Of a DNA stretch of 64,000 nt, positions 55,625-63,688 are shown piece by piece. Position 1 is the stretch's first letter. Every line of letters starts with the position of its first letter. The stretch covers positions 62,001 to 126,000 of the forward strand of contig NIOB01000003.1 of NCBI GenBank assembly GCA_002189105.1. Reading direction: 5' to 3'. The DNA is from Saccharibacillus soli (GTDB lineage: Bacteria > Bacillota > Bacilli > Paenibacillales > Paenibacillaceae). The notes below the pieces were generated by a model, which was not told the origin of the DNA, did not search any database, and saw nothing but the letters and a program-made list of their open reading frames with translations. The position numbers were made by a program, and so were the translations under genes.

Positions 55625-56482
55625 ATGAAATTACGCGCAGCTGCCGTTCAATATCATCTGCATACCATCTCGTCGTTCGACGAATTTGCTGCACAGGCCG
55701 AACATTATGTTAAAACTGCCCAGGAATTCGAGACCGAGTTTCTGCTGTTCCCGGAATTTTTCACGACCCAGCTGCTCTCCATTCCCGATGAACAAGGAAA
55801 TGCCCAAGGGATCGAAAGCCTCCCTGATTATACGCCATCTTATCTGGATTTGTTTCGGCGCCTTGCCACCAGTTTCAACATGCACATCATCGCAGGCACC
55901 CATGTCATTCGCCGCGAAGGCAAACTATATAATACCGCCCACATGTTCTACCCGGATGGCCGGGTTGTCACCCAGGACAAAATCCATATCACGCCGACCG
56001 AAGTTCATGAATGGAATATGGCGAAGGGCGATGGCTTGACGGTATTCGAGACGGACAAAGGCACGGTTGCCCTGCTCACCTGCTACGATATTGAATTCCC
56101 TGAGATTGTACGCATGGCCCGGGCAAAAGGTGCAGATGTGATCTTCTGTCCGTCCTGTACCGACGACCGGCACGGCTTCCACCGCGTCCGGTACTGCTGT
56201 CATGCCCGCACTATCGAGAACCAAATATATATCGTAACGACGGGCACCGTTGGATCACTTCCTACCGTAGACTTTATGCGTGGCAATTTTGGACAGGCAG
56301 CTGTGATCTCTCCCAATGACGTTCCGTTCCCGCCGCGCGGCATCGTCGCCGAAGGCGAGATCAACGATGACATGATTATTGTGGCGGATCTGGATCTGGG
56401 TCTCTTGGAGCAGGTTCGGGAAAAAGGCTCCGTGACGACCTGGCGCGATCGTCGCACCGATCTCTACACGGACTGGTCTTGA
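55625..56482 (+). CDS. Carbon-nitrogen hydrolase (nitrilase superfamily)
   Basis: A 285-residue cytoplasmic amidase-like enzyme. The catalytic triad is complete: E44 (LFPEFFT), K119 (QDKIHITP) and C153 (LLTCYDIEFPE). AAGGAGG precedes ATG 55625, and an extended -10 (TGCTATGAT, 55584-55592) lies upstream. It starts a three-gene operon with two acetyltransferases. Proteins in which a nitrilase is joined to a GNAT domain are known, and here the two are separate neighbours. The substrate is not known. Confidence 0.92.
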   Translation: MKLRAAAVQYHLHTISSFDEFAAQAEHYVKTAQEFETEFLLFPEFFTTQLLSIPDEQGNAQGIESLPDYTPSYLDLFRRLATSFNMHIIAGTHVIRREGKLYNTAHMFYPDGRVVTQDKIHITPTEVHEWNMAKGDGLTVFETDKGTVALLTCYDIEFPEIVRMARAKGADVIFCPSCTDDRHGFHRVRYCCHARTIENQIYIVTTGTVGSLPTVDFMRGNFGQAAVISPNDVPFPPRGIVAEGEINDDMIIVADLDLGLLEQVREKGSVTTWRDRRTDLYTDWS

Positions 56483-56492
56483 GGAACGTTCC

Positions 56493-57188
56493 ATGAATCC
56501 AAACTCGTCGAATTCCTGGATCTATGACAAGCAAAGCTATGTCTTCCGAGGCAAACAGCCCGCTCGCCTGACGATTCGCAATTATCAGGAGCGCGACATC
56601 GAAGCCCTGATCGACATCCAGCGGGAATGTTTCCCTCCGCCTTATCCTTCCGAGCTGTGGTGGAACCGTGAGCAGCTGCTTGAGCATATGGCGCGATTCC
56701 CGGCAGGCGCCCTGTGCGCTGAAGTCGATGGTCAACTGGTCGGTTCGTTAACGACCCTGATAACGTCATTTGATCCTGCGCATGCACAGCACAGCTGGGC
56801 CGAGATGACGGACAATGGGTATATCCGCACACACAATCCAGACGGTGATACGCTGTATGTCGTGGACATCAGCGTATCGCCAGCAGCCAGAGGCTTGGGA
56901 CTCGGCAAGCAGATGCTGCAATCGGCCTATGAACTGGTGGTTGCACTGGGACTTGAGCGGCTGCTTGGCGGCGGACGTATGCCCGGCTATGGAACCGTTC
57001 AGCACGAAGTCTCTCCACAGCAGTATGTAGAGGACGTTCTGCATGGTCAACGAAAAGACCCGGTCATTGGATTTCTGCTGCACTGCGGTCGAACCCCGCT
57101 TTCGGTCGTGGCGGATTACCTCGACGATGAAGAGTCCGCCAACTACGCGCTGCTCATGGAATGGCAGAACCCTTTCAGACCGATCTGA
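56493..57188 (+). CDS. GNAT N-acetyltransferase, nitrilase partner
   Basis: A 231-residue acetyltransferase, ten bases after the nitrilase stop. It contains RLTIRNYQERDIEALIDIQRE at the start and the acetyl-CoA loop SVSPAARGLGLGKQMLQSAY near residues 128-147, and a long C-terminal part (GGGRMPGYGTVQHEVSPQQYVEDVL) that I associate with nitrilase-linked GNATs. The acceptor is unknown, but co-translation with the amidase is likely. Confidence 0.9.
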   Translation: MNPNSSNSWIYDKQSYVFRGKQPARLTIRNYQERDIEALIDIQRECFPPPYPSELWWNREQLLEHMARFPAGALCAEVDGQLVGSLTTLITSFDPAHAQHSWAEMTDNGYIRTHNPDGDTLYVVDISVSPAARGLGLGKQMLQSAYELVVALGLERLLGGGRMPGYGTVQHEVSPQQYVEDVLHGQRKDPVIGFLLHCGRTPLSVVADYLDDEESANYALLMEWQNPFRPI

Positions 57189-57259
57189 GTCTATATTGCT
57201 TTTTTTCTACCTTATAAAAAGGTTAGAAATGACGACTTCAACTAACGGGAGGAATAACA

Positions 57260-57928
57260 TTGGAATATATACGCGTTCACGACATTGCCGATCCTTTATT
57301 TGCAGGGCTGCATCAATTGATGAGTGAAATCTTCCCGCGTGAGGAAGTGTTGGCCTTCGACCTCTGGAAAGAGCCACTGCAAGATCCTGACATTCGCGTC
57401 TTCGTTGCGGTTCATGAGGGCGAAGTCGTAGGAGCAACGGAATATCGGTATTACGTCAGTGACGACATCGCCATGACCGACTTCACGATCATCGGACGCC
57501 CGGGACTGGGAATCGGTCCCTTCCTGGCTTCCCGCCGTGAGGCCGATCTCAAGCAGTTGGCGGCCGAAGCAGGCGGCACACTCAAAGGTATGTTTGCCGA
57601 GATTTATGACCCTTACCGCGCTAAGGATCACGAGTTTGGCGGCGTGAAGCCGATGGACCCGTTTGTACGCCGGGAAGTGCTGGCTCATCTGGGCTACCAC
57701 CGATTGAACTTTGATTATGTACATCCTTCCTGGCAGGGAGATGGCGAAGCAGTTAGCGGGCTGGACCTGTGTTTCCTCCCTTATCAGGAGACTTCGGCAC
57801 TGCCGGGTTCATTCATCGCCAAGTTTCTGAGAACCTATTACAGCGTGCTGGAACCCAAGCCTGCACAGTGGACCGAGATGGTCGAAATGCTGGAACGTCA
57901 GGATTCTATAGAGCTTCTACCACTGTAA
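57260..57928 (+). CDS. GNAT-like acetyltransferase
   Basis: A 222-residue protein at the end of the operon, 71 bases after the previous stop. VFVAVHEGEVVGATEYRYYV is the beta4-type hairpin of GNAT folds. GLGIGPFLASRREADLK stands where the acetyl-CoA loop should be, and it lacks the classical Q/RxxGxG/A motif, so the activity is less certain. AACGGGAGG precedes ATG 57260. A strong terminator follows. Confidence 0.75.
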   Translation: MEYIRVHDIADPLFAGLHQLMSEIFPREEVLAFDLWKEPLQDPDIRVFVAVHEGEVVGATEYRYYVSDDIAMTDFTIIGRPGLGIGPFLASRREADLKQLAAEAGGTLKGMFAEIYDPYRAKDHEFGGVKPMDPFVRREVLAHLGYHRLNFDYVHPSWQGDGEAVSGLDLCFLPYQETSALPGSFIAKFLRTYYSVLEPKPAQWTEMVEMLERQDSIELLPL

Positions 57929-57955
57929 AAATAATCCACACCCTGCTTTACGCCC

Positions 57956-58003
57956 AAAAAAAGAGTGCGACCACGCCATTAGGCGTGGTGTGCACTCTTT
58001 TTG
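57956..58003. terminator. Two-way terminator
   Basis: AAAGAGTGC-ACCACGCC and GGCGTGGT-GCACTCTTT pair, with A-run before and T-run after. It ends the nitrilase operon and overlaps the end of the opposite small gene. Confidence 0.9.
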
Positions 58004-58236
58004 CCGCCGCGTAGACGAGAACCAAAAAACGCATGTCGCGGGTCCGGTGACAAGACCACCGAGGAAGAATCCGGGTGAGACATACTGCCTTCGCCTTCGA
58101 TGCCCATAAATTCAGGTTCCATCGGAAGGCTATAATACCTCAGATCATAGGAACTAACGAGACCGCCCTGAACTGTAATCACAACGTTGCCACGCTGCTC
58201 GATCACCTTGCCGGATACCACTTTCGTTTCCACCAT
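57979..58236 (-). CDS. Small protein of unknown function ending inside a terminator
   Basis: An 85-residue protein. ATG 58236 follows GAGAGGGG. The N-terminal half looks like a small beta-barrel (VVSGKVIEQRGNVVITVQGG), and the rest is polar (GEGSMSHPDSSSVVLSPDPRH). The stop TAA is inside the terminator stem, so the last codons (KSAHHA) are read from the hairpin. This is unusual and lowers confidence. Confidence 0.5.
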   Translation of the reverse strand: MVETKVVSGKVIEQRGNVVITVQGGLVSSYDLRYYSLPMEPEFMGIEGEGSMSHPDSSSVVLSPDPRHAFFGSRLRGGKKSAHHA

Positions 58237-58420
58237 GGCTGCGTCCCCTCTCTTTTCACTTCAGGCGTCATTCAACCGGACACGGCTGGTCTTCCCTAAA
58301 CCGGGTGGCTTGCATCATGCGTCTCTCATCGCTTGCACGGTTCATCTTCGATCCGTCAGCTTGTCTTGATGAATTCGCTTACACGCTTATTGGGGAACTT
58401 GGCTCCCTCGACCTCAACGT

Positions 58421-58648
58421 TTATCGGTCGCCGCCTGTTGTCAGCGCTGAAGCCCACGATTTGTATTCAAGTTCCGCTGACTGGGCATCGTGGCCGTAAC
58501 GCTCACGTACCTTCTCGATCAGCTTGTCCTTGTCTCCATCAATATAGTTCAGATCGTCTTCCGTCAACTTGCTCCACTGCTTCTTCGCTTCATGCTGCGT
58601 CTGATTCCATCTTCCCTTGATGACCTTGGTTTCGATTGGATTTGTCAT
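58421..58648 (-). CDS. CsbD-family stress protein
   Basis: A 75-residue acidic/basic helical protein of the CsbD family. IKGRWNQTQHEAKKQWSKLT and IDGDKDKLIEKVRERYG are the typical two halves. The role is not known; in Bacillus the gene belongs to the general stress regulon. AAGGAG lies before ATG 58648. A possible SigB-like promoter (GATTCA-N14-GGGTAA, 58702-58727) lies upstream but is weak. Confidence 0.9.
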   Translation of the reverse strand: MTNPIETKVIKGRWNQTQHEAKKQWSKLTEDDLNYIDGDKDKLIEKVRERYGHDAQSAELEYKSWASALTTGGDR

Positions 58649-58701
58649 GATGTCAGCTCCTTACGTTGTGGAGATTGAGTTAGAAATAGCTCTAAATTAA
58701 A

Positions 58702-58727
58702 TTACCCGGCTCCCATTCGCATGAATC
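58702..58727 (-). promoter_or_regulatory. Possible stress-type promoter of csbD
   Basis: On the minus strand GATTCA, 14 bases, GGGTAA, compared with the SigB consensus GTTTAA and GGGTAT. I do not know whether this organism has SigB. Confidence 0.25.
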
Positions 58728-58819
58728 CTCCAGAGGCTCCCCTGCTCTCTTGAACCGTCCATATGCGAACAGTTGGTTAGGGAATTCCCTATAAGGAATG
58801 AGACATAAGACACATACTT

Positions 58820-58862
58820 TGTGATTATTATCACATGAATACTTCAAATTGTATGTTATTCT
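58820..58862 (+). promoter_or_regulatory. Fnr/Crp-type site and -10 box of the electron transfer lipoprotein gene
   Basis: TGTGATTATTATCACA (58820-58835) is a perfect TGTGA-N6-TCACA palindrome. A -10 box TATTCT is at 58857-58862. With the start near 58869, the palindrome is centred at -41.5, the class II activator position. The remaining leader to 59013 has a hairpin (GGGC..TCATTC/GAATGA..GCCC, 58915-58943) with no T-tract. Confidence 0.7.
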
Positions 58863-59013
58863 GTTATCGAAAACGGTGACAGAAGCCGGATCGAAGCGCT
58901 TTATCGGTCATTTTTGGGCCTCATTCCTCTTTGAATGAAGCCCGAACCAAACGTGATCGTTTTCGATGATCGTTTGATCGATTCATTTCAGAGAATGACG
59001 GAGGGGTAAAAAA

Positions 59014-59940
59014 ATGGGTAAAAAGCACTGGTCTGTAATGATGTGCAGCGTATTGATGGTGGGGATGCTGGCAGCTTGCGGCAACAACAACGATACCGCG
59101 AAGAAGGACGAGCCAGCCGCTCAGACAGAAACACAGGCGGCAGCGAACACGACAGACAAAACCGAACCAGCAGCTGCGGAGACCGAAACGGCTTCGGCAC
59201 TGGCAGATGGCATGTATTTCGCTCAAGGCACGATGGATGAAAAATCCGGTTGGCAGCCTTACGTGATCCTGCAAGTGGCAGGCGGCAAGATCACGGATGC
59301 GACATGGAGTGCGTCGAGCATCAATGCAGGTGCGGACAAGAAAACCTATTCTGAAGAAGGCAAGTACGGCATGAAAGCCGGTGGTGCATCTTCCGAATGG
59401 CATGAACAAGCGGAAAAGATCGAAAAATACCTGGTTGATAACCAAGACCCGGCGAAAATTACAGTCGATGGTGAAGGACACACTGATGTAGTCTCTGGTG
59501 TATCCATCCACGTGAATGATTTCACGGAGCTGGCTCAAAAAGCTCTGGCTGCTGGTCCGGTCGAAGCTGGCCCTTACAAAGACGGCGCCTACCATGCTGA
59601 AGCCAAAGACTTCGACAAAGAAAGCGGCTGGAAAGAAACCGTGGACGTTACGGTCGCAGCAGGCAAGATTATCGCCGTTAACTTCAGCGGCGTAAATGCA
59701 GCGGGCGAAGACAAGAAGACGAACTCCAAAGAAGGCAAATACGGCATGAAAGAAAAAGGCGGCGCTCAGGCCGAATGGCATGAAGAAGCAGCCAAAGCCG
59801 AACAGTATCTGATTGAAAAACAAGATCCAGCAGCTGTAGAGACCAAAGAAGACGGAACGACCGACGCCATCAGCGGCGTGACCATTCATGTCGGTTCTTA
59901 CCTGCAACTGGCTCAAGAAGCGCTGGCTAACGCAAAATAA
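59014..59940 (+). CDS. pplA: FMN-binding lipoprotein of extracellular electron transfer (PplA-like)
   Basis: A 308-residue surface lipoprotein. The signal peptide ends in lipobox LAAC (C22), and a Thr/Ala/Glu-rich spacer follows to about residue 65. Two FMN-binding domains follow, about 67-180 and 190-305; each has a GKYGMK and AEWHE-type stretch. The predicted flavin attachment sites are DVVSGVS (S164) and DAISGVT (T290), where a flavin transferase (ApbE/FmnB type) would join FMN. In Listeria the PplA protein carries electrons out of the membrane. GGAGGGG precedes ATG 59014. It is followed by an Ndh2-type gene. Confidence 0.85.
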   Translation: MGKKHWSVMMCSVLMVGMLAACGNNNDTAKKDEPAAQTETQAAANTTDKTEPAAAETETASALADGMYFAQGTMDEKSGWQPYVILQVAGGKITDATWSASSINAGADKKTYSEEGKYGMKAGGASSEWHEQAEKIEKYLVDNQDPAKITVDGEGHTDVVSGVSIHVNDFTELAQKALAAGPVEAGPYKDGAYHAEAKDFDKESGWKETVDVTVAAGKIIAVNFSGVNAAGEDKKTNSKEGKYGMKEKGGAQAEWHEEAAKAEQYLIEKQDPAAVETKEDGTTDAISGVTIHVGSYLQLAQEALANAK

Positions 59941-60072
59941 ACAGGCATCCCGATTATTATCTGCATCCCACTTCCATTTTTAATCTGAAACACGGGCGGA
60001 CCACTGCCTGCGGCGCAGTACACAGGCGCAGCAGGCACGCGAATTCCGTCACAAGAAAGGTTGGTTCCCCTG

Positions 60073-61950
60073 ATGAAAAAGATAGTCATACTGGGCGGCG
60101 GTTACGGCGGCGTTCTGACTGCAAAAAAATTAGCTAAAAATTTTAAGAAAAATGATGATGTCCAGATTCAACTCATCGATCGCAATCCGTATCACACCAT
60201 GCTGACCGAGCTGCACGAAGTTGCGGCAAACCGGACATCCGAAGATGCGGTCAAGATGGACCTGAAAAAGATTTTCGCCGGCCTCAAGGTCGAAGTGGTG
60301 CTTGATGAAGTTGAACATATCGACTTTAACGCACGTTCCCTGCAAGGCAAACGCGCTTCTTACGCTTACGACTATCTCGTCATCGGAACAGGCTCCAAGC
60401 CTACCTTCTTCGGCATCCCGGGTGCGCAGGAGAACAGCTACACACTCTGGTCTTACGACGATGCCGTGAAACTGAAAGAGCGGTTCCGCCAGATGTTCAC
60501 GGAAGCTTCCAAGGAAACCGACAAGACAATCCGCCGCGAAAAGCTGTCGTTTGTGGTCGTTGGTGCAGGCTTTACCGGCGTCGAGCTGATTGGCGAAATG
60601 GCCGAATATCGCCGCGAATTATGCCGCGAGTTCTTCATCGAGGAATCCGAAGTCCGTATGGTCGTGGCCGATATGGCACCCAAGATTCTCCCGCTGCTGC
60701 CCGACAAGCTGATTGCCAAAGCCGAGAAACGTCTGAAAAAAATGGACATCGAGATCATCGTAGGCAAACAAATCACCGGCGTATCCGAAACGGGCGTTGA
60801 CCTGGGCGGCGACAAGCTGGTTGCCCGCACCGTGATCTGGACGGCAGGCGTTGAAGGGGCCGATATTCTCGACAACCTCGATGTGCAGCAAAAAGGCCGC
60901 AAACGGATCGAAACCAATGCCTATCTGCAAAGCCTCGATCATGAAAACGTCTATGTCGTCGGCGATAATATCTTCTTCATTCCGGAAGGTGAAGAACGCC
61001 CGGTTCCGCAGATGGTCGAAAACGCCGAACATGCCGCTCCACTGATTGCGCATAACCTGACCGCTGACATCAAAGGCGGCACCAAAAAAGAATACAAACC
61101 GGCCTTCCACGGTACCATGGTCTCGATCGGCAGCCGTTACGGCGTCGCCAACGTGGGTCTTCCTGGCAAGTTCTTCTCGCTAACCGGATTCTTTGCGATG
61201 TTCTCGAAACATGCCATCAATGTCCTGTATCTGTTTACGGTACTCGGTTTCAATAAAGTCTGGACCTACCTGATGCACGAAATCTTCCATGCCCATGATC
61301 GCCGCACGCTGGTAGGCGGACACTTCTCAAAACGTTCGCCAAACTTCTGGCTCGTTCCGCTTCGCGTATTCGTCGGCTGGATGTGGCTGCATGAAGGCTG
61401 GGACAAGCTGCAAAAAGTCATCGATGATCCCAATAAAATCTTCCTGATTCCGCCAGATCCAAGCGCCGACGTCGTGAGTGCCGCTTCGGAAGCGGTCGGC
61501 AACGTCGCAACGGCAGTAGACGCCCAGGCCGCAGCCTCTGCCGTTGAAAATGCAGGGCAAGCGGTACAGGCGATTCCGGTTCCGCATTTCATCTCCAACA
61601 TGGTAAGTTCCATGATGGATCTGATGTTCTACACCGGCGACGGCGGCTATACCTGGCTGGCTACCGCGTTCCAGATCGGTATGGTAGCCGCTGAGATCAT
61701 CTTCGGTCTCATGCTGATTGCAGGTCTCTTCTCCGCGATCGCTTCGATTGCCACGATCGGCATGGGTCTCATGATCTGGTCGTCGGGCATGGCACCAACT
61801 GACATGTGGTGGTACTGGTTCGCCGCATTCGCTCTGATCGGCGGATCGGGCAGCGTCTTCGGTCTGGACTACTACGTTCTGCCATGGCTCAAAAAGCACT
61901 GGAAAAAAACTTGGTTCGCCAAACGCTGGTACCTTTATACGGACGACTGA
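60073..61950 (+). CDS. ndh2: NADH dehydrogenase II with membrane-spanning C-terminal part (Ndh2-like)
   Basis: A 625-residue flavoenzyme. The FAD loop ILGGGYGG is at residues 6-13; the second Rossmann fold has VVVGAGFTGVELIGEMAE, and VYVVGDNIF lies near the end of the catalytic part. Respiratory NDH-2 is about 400 residues. Here some 200 residues are added, with membrane helices and a DoxX-like region (VPLRVFVGWMWLHEGWDKL, then further helices to the end). Listeria Ndh2 of extracellular electron transfer has the same length and plan. The start is ATG 60073; a TTG four codons earlier overlaps the ribosome site. Confidence 0.88.
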   Translation: MKKIVILGGGYGGVLTAKKLAKNFKKNDDVQIQLIDRNPYHTMLTELHEVAANRTSEDAVKMDLKKIFAGLKVEVVLDEVEHIDFNARSLQGKRASYAYDYLVIGTGSKPTFFGIPGAQENSYTLWSYDDAVKLKERFRQMFTEASKETDKTIRREKLSFVVVGAGFTGVELIGEMAEYRRELCREFFIEESEVRMVVADMAPKILPLLPDKLIAKAEKRLKKMDIEIIVGKQITGVSETGVDLGGDKLVARTVIWTAGVEGADILDNLDVQQKGRKRIETNAYLQSLDHENVYVVGDNIFFIPEGEERPVPQMVENAEHAAPLIAHNLTADIKGGTKKEYKPAFHGTMVSIGSRYGVANVGLPGKFFSLTGFFAMFSKHAINVLYLFTVLGFNKVWTYLMHEIFHAHDRRTLVGGHFSKRSPNFWLVPLRVFVGWMWLHEGWDKLQKVIDDPNKIFLIPPDPSADVVSAASEAVGNVATAVDAQAAASAVENAGQAVQAIPVPHFISNMVSSMMDLMFYTGDGGYTWLATAFQIGMVAAEIIFGLMLIAGLFSAIASIATIGMGLMIWSSGMAPTDMWWYWFAAFALIGGSGSVFGLDYYVLPWLKKHWKKTWFAKRWYLYTDD

Positions 61951-61969
61951 CGGCCGACTTTGCGTTCAC

Positions 61970-62016
61970 GGCGGGGTCATGTGCAGCTTATAACGCACAT
62001 GACCCCGCCTTTTTTC
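61970..62016 (+). terminator. Terminator of ndh2
   Basis: GGCGGGGTCATGTGC and GCACATGACCCCGCC pair perfectly over 15 bp, with six T after. It separates ndh2 from the prenyl synthase genes. Confidence 0.95.
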
Positions 62017-62021
62017 ATCTA

Positions 62022-62059
62022 TCGTTTATTTTGCATAATAAACGAAATTGTCTCATAAT
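62022..62059 (+). promoter_or_regulatory. Prenyl synthase promoter with a 24-bp palindrome
   Basis: -35 TTGCAT (62031-62036), 17 bp, -10 CATAAT (62054-62059). The -35 is exactly the loop of a perfect inverted repeat, TCGTTTATT (62022-62030) and AATAAACGA (62037-62045), which must be a strong candidate operator. Confidence 0.65.
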
Positions 62060-62073
62060 GTGGAGGAATCCGA

Positions 62074-62568
62074 GTGAATACGGTATATAAGCCCTACACG
62101 CCGATTCGGTATCTTGTCAGTCCGTCAAGGGGTGCTTCAATGAATGACACTATGATCCGGGAAGCGCTTGAGCGTCTGCAGGCCGAGATCGATCCGGTCA
62201 CGCACATTTGGCTTGAACCGGAGCAGACGATGCTTGTTGAGGCACTGAACGTCTTCAAGCGCTGCGGCGTCGAACCACTGCGACTGCCCCGGATGCTGGC
62301 CATCTATATTCTGCTCGCTTCCGCGCTTGAACGTCATGCCGACCCGCTGTCCCTGGATGATCCTGAGCTAACCCGCCGCATCCTGGACGGCGATTATCTC
62401 TACAGCTTGTACATCCAGTATGCACTGACCTGCCGGGAAGAGCCGCTGCTGCGCGGCCTTGCTCCCTTCGTCAAGAAAATCCAGATCGCTCGCGCACTCG
62501 GACGCAGCGCCGAGATTCGGCTGCTGCACGCGTTTGAACAAGTGCTCACCGACAGCAAGGAGGCCTGA
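62074..62568 (+). CDS. Small partner of polyprenyl diphosphate synthase (HepS-like)
   Basis: A 164-residue helical protein without DDxxD motifs, placed directly before a long-chain prenyl synthase and separated from it by five bases. The stretch LTRRILDGDYLYSLYIQYAL resembles the noncatalytic component I of heptaprenyl diphosphate synthase. GTG 62074 follows GGAGG at seven bases. If the promoter at 62031-62059 is right, transcription starts near 62066 and would remove that ribosome site, and the ATG at 62140 (after AAGGGG; 142 residues) would be the true start. Confidence 0.7.
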   Translation: MNTVYKPYTPIRYLVSPSRGASMNDTMIREALERLQAEIDPVTHIWLEPEQTMLVEALNVFKRCGVEPLRLPRMLAIYILLASALERHADPLSLDDPELTRRILDGDYLYSLYIQYALTCREEPLLRGLAPFVKKIQIARALGRSAEIRLLHAFEQVLTDSKEA

Positions 62569-62573
62569 ATCCG

Positions 62574-63566
62574 ATGGCATTACAGGTAGCCTTACATCAG
62601 AAGCTTCGCATTGATCTGCGCCGCATCGACCGGGAGATGAAACGAATCGTCAAATACGATAACGACGTCCCTCCAGGTTCGGAGCTGGAACAGGCTCTCC
62701 TGCAAACGATTGAAGCTGGAGGCAAACGGCTGCGGCCGATGCTGGTACTCGTCGGCAGCCGCTTTGGGAGCCGTTCCAACGATCAGCGGATCATCCAGCT
62801 TGCGGCAGCCGCAGAGTTCATCCACACGGCTTCGCTTGTGCATGATGACCTGATCGACCGTTCGCCGCTTCGCCGGGGCGAACCCGCCCTGCATACACGA
62901 ATTGGCCCGGCCAAGGCGCTCTACGTGGGCAACTATATGTCCGCCCGCGTTGTCGAACTGCTGGCTCAGGCCGATGAACAGCCGGGCGGAGATCGTCGGA
63001 GCTTTACTGCCGTCGCTACGGCTGAACTGTGCCTTGGCGAATATGAACAGCTGGCACACGCTTATGATTACGACCTCAGCCTGGAGGATTATCTGCTCAA
63101 GTCGCGGCACAAGACGGCCCATCTGATGGCCGTCTCGCTGGAATTCGGGGCGCGAGCATCGGGCGCACCGGAAGAGGTCTGCCGCCGACTGTACAAGTTC
63201 GGTGAGCATCTGGGTCTGTCGTTCCAGATTCGGGACGATCTGCTCGATTTTACGGCTTCGGCGGAGCACCTGGGCAAGCCGTCCGGAAGCGATCTGCTGG
63301 GCGGCCAGGTCACGCTGCCCGTGCTGTATGCGCTGGAGGATGATGCACTGGCCGATGAGATTCGCCGTGTCGGACCGGACACGCGGCCGGAGGACATTCG
63401 GCCGCTGCTGGACAAGATCCGCGCAAGCGGTTCGCTGGAACGCGCGGAAGCTTTCTGCGAGGCCGAGCTGGAACGTGCTCGGGATGTGGGAAGATCGTTA
63501 AGCGCGTATCCCGCGCATGAAGATCTGCTGACTCTCGCTGACTACTTCGGCGGTCGAACCTGCTGA
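62574..63566 (+). CDS. Long-chain polyprenyl diphosphate synthase
   Basis: A 330-residue trans-prenyltransferase. GGKRLRP is at 49-55, the first Asp-rich motif DDLID at 91-95 and the second, DDLLD, at 221-225, with GKPSGSDL after it. Small residues (A86, S87) stand at the fifth and fourth positions before the first motif, which fits a long product such as heptaprenyl diphosphate for the quinone tail. In Listeria electron transfer loci the similar gene is dmkB. The ribosome site AAGGAGG overlaps the upstream gene end. Confidence 0.92.
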   Translation: MALQVALHQKLRIDLRRIDREMKRIVKYDNDVPPGSELEQALLQTIEAGGKRLRPMLVLVGSRFGSRSNDQRIIQLAAAAEFIHTASLVHDDLIDRSPLRRGEPALHTRIGPAKALYVGNYMSARVVELLAQADEQPGGDRRSFTAVATAELCLGEYEQLAHAYDYDLSLEDYLLKSRHKTAHLMAVSLEFGARASGAPEEVCRRLYKFGEHLGLSFQIRDDLLDFTASAEHLGKPSGSDLLGGQVTLPVLYALEDDALADEIRRVGPDTRPEDIRPLLDKIRASGSLERAEAFCEAELERARDVGRSLSAYPAHEDLLTLADYFGGRTC

Positions 63567-63688
63567 GACGAAGGTCGGACAATTTGGCTGTCAGAGATCA
63601 TCCAGGCAGGAAACCCAGCGGATATGTCGAATTCCTATCGAACAATCAAGCAACCAAGCTAAACATACCCGAGGAGGATTTCGGCATC

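Noticed and set aside
58915-58943. Hairpin in the pplA leader as a terminator or T-box
   Set aside because: No T-tract after it and no T-box or known riboswitch motif around it.
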